Assembly (NCBI RefSeq): GCF_042477335.2
Contig: NC_091727.1
Coordinates: forward strand, 142,974,501-143,038,500
Reading direction: 5' to 3'
DNA: 64,000 nt
Source of the DNA: Ovis canadensis
Taxonomy: Eukaryota; Chordata; Mammalia; Artiodactyla; Bovidae
This document shows positions 24,346 through 35,266 of this stretch, one piece after another. Every line of letters starts with the position of its first letter. Within the stretch, counting starts at the first letter, position 1. The position numbers and the translations under genes are program-made. Below the pieces are notes generated by a model. That model was given only the letters and a program-made list of their open reading frames with translations. It searched no databases and was not told the origin of the DNA.

Positions 24346-24780
24346 ATCTCAGGTTCTCATGACATCTGGTTATGCTGCTTTATCACCTCTCCCTCAAACA
24401 CATCTATTACTTTCTGAGGGGCTCCTTATGAGTAGTTAATGAGGAGGAAAAGGCACTGGGCCTGATTTACAGATGGAACTACAAGACACGTCAATACCAC
24501 CTAGAAGGAATGGCTGTGAAAATCATTCGTGAAGGGAAATCCTTCCAGTAGACAGAATATTCAGAGATATATATGACTTTGTACATCAGTGGGAGGAGAG
24601 ACGGCTTGAAGTATGGATCTATATCAATTCATGAGCAAAGACTAAAAGGTTGGTTAGGCATTTACAAATATCAGAATTGGGAAATTAGCAACAAAGAAAT
24701 TACAGTAGGTGGGGAGTTGTTTGAAAAGACCTCTTCATATGAGCAATGACTGTGTAGATATTTGTAGCCTTTGCAAATAC

Positions 24781-25011
24781 TGAGGCTTCCCAGGTGGCAC
24801 TAGTGGTAAAGAACCTGCCTGTCAACACAGGAGACATAAGAGATGCAGGTTTAATCCCCGGGTGGGGAAGATCCCCTGAAAGAGAGCATGACAACCCACT
24901 TCAGTATCTTCCCTGGAGAATCCCCATGGACAGAGGAGCCTGGCAGGCTACAGTCCATGAGGTTGCAAAAGAGTCGGACATAACTGAAGCTACTTAGCAT
25001 GCACACACCCA
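24781..25011 (+). mobile_element. Bov-tA SINE in ERVL
   Basis: A tRNA-like head is followed by the standard body. A perfect 9-bp duplication, tgcaaatac, lies at 24772-24780 and 25012-25020. Confidence 0.92.
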
Positions 25012-25548
25012 TGCAAATACCAACCAAAGGTCATTTATATCAAGAAAGCTCTCAATAGTCAAATGGAAAAGATGAATGGCTCTTTTCGTTAGTCAACCTC
25101 CTTTCCCAATCACCCTGATGCTTATTCAGTAGGTCCGTGGTGGCAGGGATAGAAACTATACATGGATTCAAAAATATGTTCTTTCCATTGCCAGAGCTGA
25201 TCACCACTTTTGAGAGACTAACCTGCTCACACCAGAGGTAAACTTTGAGCTCCAAATATGCTATCATTTCCAACGGACCAGCAGGCTCTCTGGTGTCCAA
25301 CTGATTATAGTAGATAATCTTCTTATGGAGGAGGCAACACTTTGCCCTTCATGAGATAGACACATTATTTTAGATATAGATTTCCCTTCTCTGCCTGGAA
25401 AGATTGTGCCAGCACCATTATTCATGGACTTATAGAATGTCTGTATCAATTGCCATGGTATCCCACACAATATTATCTCTAGCTGGGGTATACATTTTAG
25501 AGCAATGGGCTCACATAGAGTGAATTGACTGGTTTTATTTTGTGCCTT

Positions 25549-25785
25549 GGGTTTCCCAGGTGGCTCAGTGGGTAAAGAATCTGCCTGCCAACGCAGGAGA
25601 TGCAGGAGACCAGGGTTCAATCCCCAGGGCAAGAAGATCCCCTGAAGGAGGGCATGGCAACCCAATCCAGTATTCTTGCCTGGAGAATCATATGGACAGA
25701 GGAGCCTGGTGGGCTACAGTCTATAGGGTCACAAAGAATTGGGCATGACTGAAGTAACTGAACACACACCTACACACACACACAT
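25549..25785 (+). mobile_element. Bov-tA SINE with (CA)n tail
   Basis: The head begins gggtttcccaggtggctcag and the tail ends in a short CA array. A 12-bp duplication with two mismatches lies at 25537-25548 and 25786-25797. Confidence 0.9.
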
Positions 25786-26162
25786 ATTATGTGTCTTATG
25801 TCATCTGCTGAAGATTCATTTTTTTATGATGAATAGAAAAAAAAAAAAACAGGCAAGTTTAAGATGCTGTCCTCAAGGATGCTAGTATATGTCTCAAACC
25901 AGTGACCAATAAATGGTGAAATTTCTCCCATAACCAGGAACTAAGTGGTGGGTAGGAATGGCCTTCCTACAACTATAGTTTGTGATATACTTGAAGAATT
26001 TTAGCTTCCATTCCCACAATCTTTGGCTTGGTGGGCTTGAAAATCCTAGTGTATAAGGGAGGAATATTTCCACAAGGAAATAAGGTAATGATGGATGGCA
26101 AGCTGGAATTACTTTGTAGGCTTTTTTTTCCCCCTTTTTTAGCTCTTTATGCTACTAAAGCA

Positions 26163-26394
26163 GGGCTTCCCCGGTGGCTCAGTGGTAAAGAATCCGCCTG
26201 CAGTGCAGGAGCTTCAGGAGATGAGGGGTTGATCCCTGGGTCAGGAAGATCCCCTGGAAGAGGGCCATGACAACAGACTCCAGTATTCTTGCCTGAAGAA
26301 TCCCATGGATAGAGAAGACTGGTGGGCTACAGTCCATAGTGTCGCAGAGTTGGACACGACTGAAGTGACTTAGCTTGCACTGTACACAGGTCAT
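26163..26394 (+). mobile_element. Bov-tA SINE
   Basis: It begins gggcttccccggtggctcag and is flanked by the 7-bp duplication taaagca at 26156-26162 and 26395-26401. Confidence 0.9.
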
Positions 26395-26981
26395 TAAAGC
26401 AACATGCAAAGAAGGGAGTCATTGTATTGAACTAAGTAATTGATTCTAATTTTAGGAGGAACTTTAGTTGTTGCTATACAATGAGACAAAGAGGATTATG
26501 TTCAGAATCGGGGGCCTTGACAACTGGGAAAGGGAGTAACAGGAGGCAACTCCTCTTGTGTCTGTTACTTTGTCGCTCAATTGTCCACATCAACTGAAAA
26601 CTGCAACAACCCAACAAAGTCAGGGCCATAGGATTCAGAATGAAGGAATGAAGGTTTGTTACATCCAACTAGGTAAGGAACCTCATCCATTCAGGTGCTG
26701 ACAGAGGGTAAGGCAACCAGGGAATGGGAGAGGAAAGGCAGCTGTGGTTACCAACTATGCTTTTCGTTCCTTTTAACTTTTCCCCTGCTCTCCATCACTA
26801 TTTTAATGAACAGTAGTGGCTAATACTTTACAGGCAGTATGATCGAAATGATGCCACCTTGCAGTGATATGGTAGCTTCTGTAAATTCATGCAACTCCTT
26901 GGGTGGAGACATGAAATTTTTACTCAGATGAAGGACAAGAATGGATGCTGAGGTGTAAAAGAGGTTTATGGTGCTAATTAT

Positions 26982-27190
26982 GGGCCTCCCTCATAGCTCA
27001 GTTGGTAAATCATCTGCCTGCAATGCAGGAGACCTGGGTTTGATTCCTGGGTTAGGAAGCTACCCTGCAGAATGAAATGGTAACCCACTCCAGTACTCTT
27101 GCCTGGAGAACGCCATGGTCAGAGGAGCCTGGCAGGCTACCGTCCACGGGATCACAAGAGTTGGATACAACTTAGCGACTAAACCACCAC
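26982..27190 (+). mobile_element. Bov-tA SINE
   Basis: The standard head (gggcctccctcatagctcag) and body are present. No clear target duplication was found. Confidence 0.87.
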
Positions 27191-27195
27191 CAGTG

Positions 27196-29805
27196 ATGAT
27201 TAGCTTTCATTTGACCCTCCAGCTCTTCTCTCTACCCTTTTTCAACTGACTTGGTGCCCCAGGAGGCTGACCTATGTTGGACTATACTGACAAGATCCCA
27301 TGACTTCTGATTTCCAGTCAGGTAGAGCTAGTGGGGAATCAGAACAGGAGATCAGAAAGAAAGACAAAGTGAGATCAGGGAATTTGTTCTCTGAAATGTC
27401 AGATCAGGCTGACTGTGACCAGGCTCAATCCAAGGTGGTCTTATATACACAACTGTTACCTCTTCAGGTCTAGAAGTTGTAACAACCCATTATGACTAGC
27501 CCTAGGTTACCACACTATCTCATATGGTTCTCCTACATTCTGCCAACACTTTCATAAATAATTCTTCTATAAATAAACCCTTCTATTAAAAAGTTTTTTT
27601 AAAACAAATTTATTTGAGTATAGTTGCTTTACTATGTTGTGTTATTTTCTACTGTGCAGCAAAGTGAAACAGCTAACATATACAAATACCCTCTTAAAAA
27701 AAAAAATCCTTCCCATTCAGGCCAACACAGAACGTTGAGTAGAGTTCCCTGTACAGTACTGTACGTTATCATTAGTTATATATTTTATTCATACTATCAA
27801 TAGTTAATTCTAATTTCCCAATCCATTGCATTCCCCTCTTTCCACTTGGTATCCATATATTTGTTCTCTACATCTGTGTCTCTATTCCTGCTTTGTAATT
27901 TTACAATATTTTTCTCTTTCTGACTTGCTTCACTCTATAAGACAATCCATTCACATCACTGCAAATGACCCAATTTTGTTCCTTTTCATGGTCAAGTAAT
28001 ATTCCATTGTATATGTATATCACATCTTCTTTATCCATTTCTCTGTTGATGGACATTTAGGCTGTTTCCATGCCCTGGCTATTGTAAATTGTGCTGCAAT
28101 GAACATTGGGGTGCATGTGTGTCTTGTTGAATTATGTTTTTTTTTTCTTGGTGTATGCCCAGTAGTGGAATTGGTGGGTCACATAGTAGTTTTATTTTTA
28201 TTTTTTTAAGGACTCTCCATACTATTCTCCATAGTGGCTGTATGAACTTACATTCCCACCAGCAGTGCAAGAAGGTTGCCTTTTCTCCACACCCTCTCCA
28301 CGATTTATTGTTTGTAGATTTTTTGATAATGACCATTCTGACAGGTGTGAGGTGATATCTCATTGTAGTTTTGAGTTGCATTCCTCTAATAATTAGTGAT
28401 TTTGAGCATGTGACTCTTGGCTATGTATATGTCTTCTTTGGAGAAATGTCTATGTAGGTTTTGCACCAATGTTTGATTGGATCATCTATTGTTTTGATAT
28501 TGAGTTTCACGAGCTGTTTGCATACTATAGAGATTGATCCTTTGTTGCTTCTTTCCAAATATTTTCTCCAATTGTGAGGATTGTCTTTTTGTTGTTTATG
28601 GTTTTCTTTGCTATGCAAAAGCTCTGAAGTTTAACCAAGTTCCATTTGCCTATTTTTGTTTTCATTCTCATTACCCTAAGAGGTGAGTCAGAAAAGATCT
28701 TGCTGTAATTTATGTCAAAGAGTGTTCTGCATATGTTTTCCTCTAAGAGTTTTAGAGTGTCTGGACTTAAATTTAGGTTTTTAATTCATTTTGAGTTTAT
28801 TTTTGTCTGTGGTGTTAGGGAGAGTTCTAATTTCACTCTTACATGTAGCTGTCCAGTTTTCCCAGCACCACTTATTGAGGAGGTTGTCTTTTCTCCATTG
28901 TATATCCTTGCCTCCTTTGTCATAGATTAGGTAACTATAGGTGCATGGGTTTATCTCTGGGCTTTCTATTCTGTACCATTGAACTATATTTTTGTTTTTG
29001 TGCCAATATCATACTGTCTTGAGTACTGTAGCCCTGTAGTATAGTCTGAAGTCAGGAAGCCTGATTCTTCCAGATCTGTTTTCTTTTTTTCCTCAAGATT
29101 GCTTTGTCTGTTCAGGATTTTTTGCATTTCCATATGAATTGTGAATTTTTTTGTTCTAGTTCTCTGAAAAATACCATTGGTGGTTTTGTAGGGATTGCAT
29201 TGAATATGTGGACTGCCTTAGATAGTACAGTCATTTTCACAATATTGATTCTTCCAATCCAAGAACATGGCATATTTCTCCATCTGTATGTGTCATCTTT
29301 GATTCCTTTCATCAATGTCTTATAGTTTTCTGTATATAGGCATTTTGTCTCCTTAGGTAGGTTTATTCCTAGGTATTCTATTCTTTTTGTTGCAATGGTG
29401 AATGGAATTGTTTCTTTAATTTCGCTTTATGATTTTCATTGTTAGTATCTAGGAATGCAAGGTATTTCTGTGCATTAATTTTATATCTTGTGACCTTACT
29501 ATATTCATTGATTAGCTCTAGTAATTTTCTGGTGGCCTCTTTACGGTTTTCTAGGTTTGGTATCATGTCATCTGCAAACAATGAGTTTTAGTTTTACTTT
29601 TTCTTTTCTAATCTGAATTGCTTTTACTTCTTTTTCTTCTTTGATTGACATATCTGGAACCTCCAAAACTAAAACAATAATAAAATAAACCCTTTTAAAT
29701 TATCCTAAATTGTGTGTGCATTCTGTTAAATGACTAGATCTGTGATTGATACAATCCCCTGGGCACTGCTCTTGGTAGAGTCTACTATCTATGGTTGGGT
29801 GAGTA
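27196..29805 (+). repeat. Ancient repeat split by an L1 (27196-27584 and 29683-29805)
   Basis: Text such as ggaggctgacctatgttgg, ggcctag-like runs and a tail with attatcctaaattgtgtgtg matches a widespread old mammalian repeat that I cannot name with certainty. It is identified chiefly because the two halves join when the L1 and one duplicate are removed. Confidence 0.4.
27585..29682 (-). mobile_element. 5'-truncated L1, 2.1 kb
   Basis: This antisense L1 has its 3' UTR at the left and ORF2 from about 28080 to 29660. Frames 28079-28381 (CWWECK block), 28421-28618, 29112-29315 and 29378-29581 (RT region with FADDM) are all minus strand and broken. A 14-bp duplication with one mismatch, aaataaacccttct / aaataaaccctttt, lies at 27571-27584 and 29683-29696. 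Confidence 0.9.
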
Positions 29806-29818
29806 CAAGCCAGATATC

Positions 29819-30132
29819 TATGTGAAGTGAAAGCTGCTCAGTCGTGTCTGACTTTTTGCGACACCATGGACTGTACAATCCATGGAATTCTCCAGGCCAG
29901 AATACTGGAGTGGGTAATTGTTCCCTTCTCCAGGGGATCTTCCCAACCCTAGGATTGAACCCAGGCCTCCTGCGTTGCAGGCAAATTCCTTACCAGCTGA
30001 GTCACAAGGGACGCCCATGAATACTGAAGTGGGTAGCCTATCCCTTCTCCAGCGGATTTTCCCTACCCAGGAATCAAACCGGGGTCTCCTGCTTTGGAGG
30101 TGGATTCTTTACCAACTGAGCTATCAGGCTAT
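29819..30132 (-). mobile_element. Dimeric Bov-tA SINE
   Basis: Two tRNA-like heads appear in antisense (caggcaaattccttaccagc and ggtggattctttaccaactg). A 7-bp duplication, cagatat, lies at 29812-29818 and 30133-30139 (29811/30132 differ). Confidence 0.88.
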
Positions 30133-30139
30133 CAGATAT

Positions 30140-30374
30140 GTAGAGTCAGTTTATAAAATTTTTATGCACATATATGGATATATATATATATATATAGCAA
30201 TTGATTTTTGTCTCGTTACTTAATTGCAATTATCTTTTAGAATTTGATTGTTAAATATTTATTCAACATTACATAGGACTATTGGGCCTATAGACATCAT
30301 TCATATGGGATTCTTGGTTAGGTCTAAAAATACACAGCCATCATGGTTCAGCAGACATTAAATGACTGCTTAAT

Positions 30375-30435
<61 letters not shown>

Positions 30436-32739
30436 CTTCACACCTGATGGGTTGATATTCATATTTATATCTTGTTTTATGCACTGACATATTATTGAGA
30501 TTGCTTTGAGTTACACAACATCATGTATTTTATTCATTGCTTTCCATCCTGTTCATTTGTGATAGGTGTAAGGGTAATATGGTTCTTCACTTTCTATTAA
30601 GTTTTCTGTACTTACAAATCTTTATCTGAGTAAAGAGGCTATAATAAAGGGAAAATATTTCTCTGGATTATATCTGAAGAAGATTGATCTATAAAATTAA
30701 TACTCTGAATGTTGGGATAAGGACCAAATAATGTACATTTTAAAAAATAGGTAAACAAATAGAATGAAGATTACATTTTTGGGTGGATGGGTTGAAACTG
30801 AGATATACTGATAACAAAATAATTAAGTTGCTCTGGGTCACTGAAGACAGAAAGAGGATTATAATTACCTCTGTGAAAGAAGAAAATCTGTTTCATGCAG
30901 AGAAGACAGGAGAAAATGAGATCTTAAAAATACAGGGAATTTATTTTACTATTTGCACTTTGGTGATGTATTGATGTAGATACATACACACATACATAAA
31001 GGAAGGGAGTGTTAAGAATATAAGAATTGGGAGGCAGTAAGGTGCTATACTGGGATGCAAAGGGTATCTGTTACTTTTGAAATGGAAAAGACAGTAGTGG
31101 TTGAAAAGCTGGAGAGTCTTAAAGCCTAAATATTATATGGATTAACTCATTTAACTGTAGGGCTGCTGTGAGGCAGGCGGTCTTCAAGGCCTGCATTTCT
31201 ACACTGTACTGTCTCCAAATTTGGCATTAAGTTTTTGCACTTAAGTTGGCAAATAAAGTTTATGGTAAAAACTGCAATATATTAATCAAAACTACTAAGT
31301 TTTACCAAGCTCCTATTTCATAGCACTTAATGTCAATTATATAATAACTATGCCTAGGTGAAATGATTGGCAGTAAAATGATTGGCTTAGGTTCTGAATT
31401 GGGATGAGAAGAAGGTAGTCTCATGGCTACAACAGACAGCTGTAACTGTGTATAGGAAAGATTTAGAAATACTCATATGAAAAGGGATTTTCAAGTCTGG
31501 AAACAACGAAAGACATAAGTAATTATTTTAAATATATACAAAAATAATACTGCCATGAAGTTGGGGAGGAGAAAATACAAAGTTCCTTCGGTGGAAGACT
31601 TAATTGATATAGTAGCCCTTCGGAGAATGTGGGGTGGGGGGTCCTTTCGACAGACTACGTATTTTAATTCTGTTAAAAGGTTGATACAATGCTGTCAAAG
31701 GAAATGAGAAAGGGAACAGGGTTCATAACCTTTATTTTTTCAAAACCTTTAATTTTTAGTATCAACTAAATTTTTTGAAGATATCCTTTAAAATTATTCC
31801 CATGAAACAGGCTTTTCCTGAAAGTACTACATATAATCAGACTCCACAAGTAAAGTAGTAAATGAAAGAATACTTTCCTGAGTTGTCAGCATCCTTATCT
31901 AAAACTCTTTGATGCAATTCCACAGAACCTAAAAATATCAGGGAATAATCTGAATGCTGGGAATACTAACCTCATAGTCTGCAGGCCTGTCACAGAGTGG
32001 GATGTACAAACCAAATGCAGAGACTCTCAATCCACCCAGGTTTTTCTCCACATGCAGAGAATAACCTGGATTTTACAAGATGATATTTTAACCAGTTATT
32101 CTTAGATAGTACTATAGCTAAAAACATTTGATCGATACTTTTTTAAAAAATCAAGTTCATATAAATATTTGATGACTTAATATGACTATTTTAATTGATA
32201 CAAATGGTTATTTTAATGATGAGTAATTTAGTTTCTAATCTATTTATATTTCATAAGTTTCCAAGAGCTATAGAATTTTGAATTCTCAGTAAGATAGCAA
32301 AATGGGTGATGAATTTTTCAGTATACAAAGTAATTCTATAAATTTATGTTAGCTTAAATTCAAGGAAAAATAAAAGTTTTATTTTCTCCAAATGGGAAAT
32401 AAGATACTAAAAATAACTAGCAATAAAATGATTTATCATAGAAATATTCTTAATTTTTATAAACAACTTCTGAGAAAAGATATCTAAAAATATCATTTAT
32501 AAGAGTTCTTGATTATACCATTCATAGTAGTTTATTGGAAGAAATATTAGCATATTCAAGATGTCCTAAAACAGTTCTGCTCTTGGCAAGTTTCTGAGCA
32601 CAAAATCATACTCACGGTGTGTTAATATTATCAGCCTTCATCATAAAAATTGATCCAATTTATTATGAATACCTACTTGAGCATTTCTACATCCAGAAAA
32701 TATAATTCGGCAAATAGCTTGCTGTATAATCAGGATTTC
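30140..32739. other. Unique AT-rich intergenic DNA with a (TA)n array
   Basis: Apart from TA runs at about 30179-30197 and 30377-30434, no gene, RNA or repeat was recognised in this 2.6 kb. Confidence 0.5.
30377..30434. repeat. (TA)n microsatellite
   Basis: This is a pure alternating TA run of about 58 bp, likely length-variable. Confidence 0.95.
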
Positions 32740-32755
32740 AAAGAAGTGCAAGTTA

Positions 32756-33880
32756 CAACAAAGGAAACTATAAGCAAGGTGAAAAGACAGACTTCAGAAT
32801 GGGAGGAAATAATAGCAAAGGAAGCAATGGACAAATAATTAATCTCAAAAATATACAAGCAACTCCTGCAGCTCAATTCCAGAAAAGTAAATGACCCAAT
32901 CAAAAAATGGGCCAAAGAACTAAATTGACAGTTCTCCAAAGAAGACATACAGATGGCTAACAAACACATGAAAAGATGCTCAACATCACTCATTATCAGA
33001 GAAATGCAAATCAAAACCACAATGAGGTGCCATTTCACACCAGTCAGAATGGCTGCGATCCAAAAGTCTACAAGCAATAAATGCTGGAGAGGGTGTGGAG
33101 AAAAGGGAACCCTCTTACACTGTTGGTGGGAATGCAAACTAGTACAGCCACTATGGAGAACAGTGTGGAGATTCCTTAAAAAACTGGAAATAGAACTGCC
33201 TTATGACTCAGCAATCCCACCGCTGGGCATACACACCAAGGAACCCAGAATTGAAAGAGACACGTGTACCCCAATGTTCATCACAGCAGTGTTTATAATA
33301 GCCAGGACATGGAAGCAACCTAGAGACATCCATCAGCAGACGACTGGATAAGAAAGCAGTGGTACATATACACAATGGAATATTACTTGGCCATTAAAAA
33401 GAACACATCTGAATCAGTTCTAATGAGGTGGATGAAACTGGAGCCTATTATACAGAGTGAAGTAAGCCAGAAAGAAAAACACCAATACAGTATACTAACA
33501 CATATATATGGAATTTAGAAAGATGGTAATGATAACCATGTATGCGAGACAGCAAAAGAGACACAGATGTATAGAACAGTCTTTTGTACTCTGTGAGAGA
33601 GGGTGAGGGTAGGATGATTTGGGAGAATGGCATTGAAACATGTATATTATCATATGTGAAATGAATCACCAGTCCAGGTTTGATGCATGATACAGGATGC
33701 TCAGGGCTGGGGCACTGGGATGACCCATTGGGATGGGATGGGGAGGGAAGTGGGAGGGGGGTTCAGGATGGGGAACACATGTACATCCATGGTGGATTAA
33801 TGTCAATGTATCACAAAACCAATACAATATTGTAAAGTAATTAGCCTCCAATTAAAATAAATGAATTTATATATAAAAGA
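32756..33880 (+). mobile_element. 5'-truncated L1 (1.1 kb) with 16-bp duplication
   Basis: It holds the ORF2 C-terminal end (frame 32953-33351 with [14 protein letters not shown]) and the 3' UTR with an A-rich end. The perfect 16-bp duplication aaagaagtgcaagtta lies at 32740-32755 and 33881-33896. It looks young: the frame is nearly open and the duplication is perfect. Confidence 0.95.
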
Positions 33881-33896
33881 AAAGAAGTGCAAGTTA

Positions 33897-34363
33897 GCAC
33901 TATTCACAATAGTCAATACATGAAAACAATCTAAATGTGCATCAATAGATGAATGGATAAAGATATAGTACAAATACACAAAGGAATATTATTCAGCCAT
34001 TAAAAATAAAATATTGCCATTTGCAGCAACATGGATGGACCTAGAGTTTCTCATACTAAGTAAAGTAAGTTTAAAGAGAAAGGCACATATAATATGCTAT
34101 TATTTACATGTACAATCTAAAATATGACACAAATGAACCCATCTCTGAAACAGAAACAGAATCATGGACATAGAGAACAGACTGGTGGTTGTCAAGGAAT
34201 AGAGGGTTGGGGGATGGATGGAGTGGGAGGTTGGGATTACCAGACAGCAAACTTTTATGTAAAGAATGGATAAATAACAAGGTGCTACTGTATAGGACAG
34301 AGAACTATATTCAATATCTTATAATAAACCGTAATGGAAAATAATTAAAAAATAAAGAAAAAT
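33897..34363 (+). mobile_element. Older L1 3' end at the same target
   Basis: This is an older L1 3' segment (attattcagccattaaaaat, aacatggatggacctagag, aaacagaaacagaatcatgg). Its right edge carries aaagatgtgcaagtca at 34364-34379, a diverged copy of the 16-bp repeat at its left edge. Confidence 0.8.
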
Positions 34364-34379
34364 AAAGATGTGCAAGTCA

Positions 34380-35009
34380 GATTAATTATGCCCAGTATAC
34401 CTATGTATGGAAAGTGGTGTTTCCCTTTGTTCTAGTAGAAATTTGGTAAGATGCACTAGATTTTCTTTCATTTTATGAACCTTGAAAATATTATACTAAG
34501 TGAAAAAAGCCACCTACCAAAGACCACATATTGTATAATTTCATTTAAATGACATCTATAGAAACAGAAAGTATGTGGAGGCTCAAGGGTAATGAGGAGG
34601 TAGGATTTCTTTTTTGAAGTGATTAAAACGTCCTAATGGATTGTGGTTATCTTTGTATATATCTGTGAGTATACTAAACACAACACTGAATTACATATTT
34701 TTAAATATGGATTTTATGACACATGAATTATCTCAATAAGCCATTTACAAACTGAGTCAGGGAGCAGATACATAGCAATGGTACACTGGATTTTTTCAGA
34801 CTCTCATTTGCCCAAGGGCTTTACCGGCTAATTCAATTTAATGAAAGTTATGAGGCACCTATCATATGCAAAATACTGTGCACCATCATTGCAAGAGATA
34901 AAAGATGAAACAGCCTCTACTTTTCAGGAGACTACAATGAAGAAATGAAAATGATGATATAATAATAAAATAATGGTAATGATGATGATGTTAGGAAGAG
35001 AAGGAAAGA
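34380..35009. other. Intergenic DNA, possible old L1 remnant
   Basis: Parts around 34490-34740 resemble an ancient L1 3' UTR (ccaaagaccacatattgtat), but this is weak. No coding feature was recognised. Confidence 0.35.
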
Positions 35010-35245
35010 AGTAGCATTCATTGAGTATTTGCTATGTCCCAAAAACTGTATTAAATGCTTTAAATGTTATTTATCTAATTCTCATAGCAGTCACAGAGAC
35101 AGATGTTGTTTTTCTGCTTTTGTTTCTGAAGAAACACACATAATAGGTGAACTAACTTACTTAGGGTCACATATCAAGAAATGGCAGGGTGAGAATTTTA
35201 AACTAGTACTTATCCAAGAGCCAACACTCTTAATAACCTGAGCCT
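35010..35245 (-). repeat. MIR SINE, antisense
   Basis: MIR-like order in reverse: cattgagtatttgctatgt, ctaattctcatagcag, gtcacatatcaagaaatggc. It is old and diverged. Confidence 0.6.
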
Positions 35246-35266
35246 GCATATGCAAAATACATAATA

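Larger units (their letters stand above)
21040..26980 (+). mobile_element. Fossil ERVL (class III) internal region: protease/dUTPase to integrase
   Basis: Broken stretches match the ERVL pol order. They run as dUTPase/protease-like DNA (about 21330-22020), reverse transcriptase start (22040-22420), RT continuation (22690-23120), RNase H (24346-24780), integrase (25085-25540) and the end of integrase (25860-26160 and 26395-26750). Every part is riddled with stops and frameshifts and no viral frame is intact. Insertions are listed separately: CHR SINE, L1M, three Bov-tA SINEs and an unassigned AT-rich piece at 22420-22640. Flanking ERVL LTRs were not clearly recognised. The assignment rests on recalled family similarity of the nucleotide sequence. 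Confidence 0.7.
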
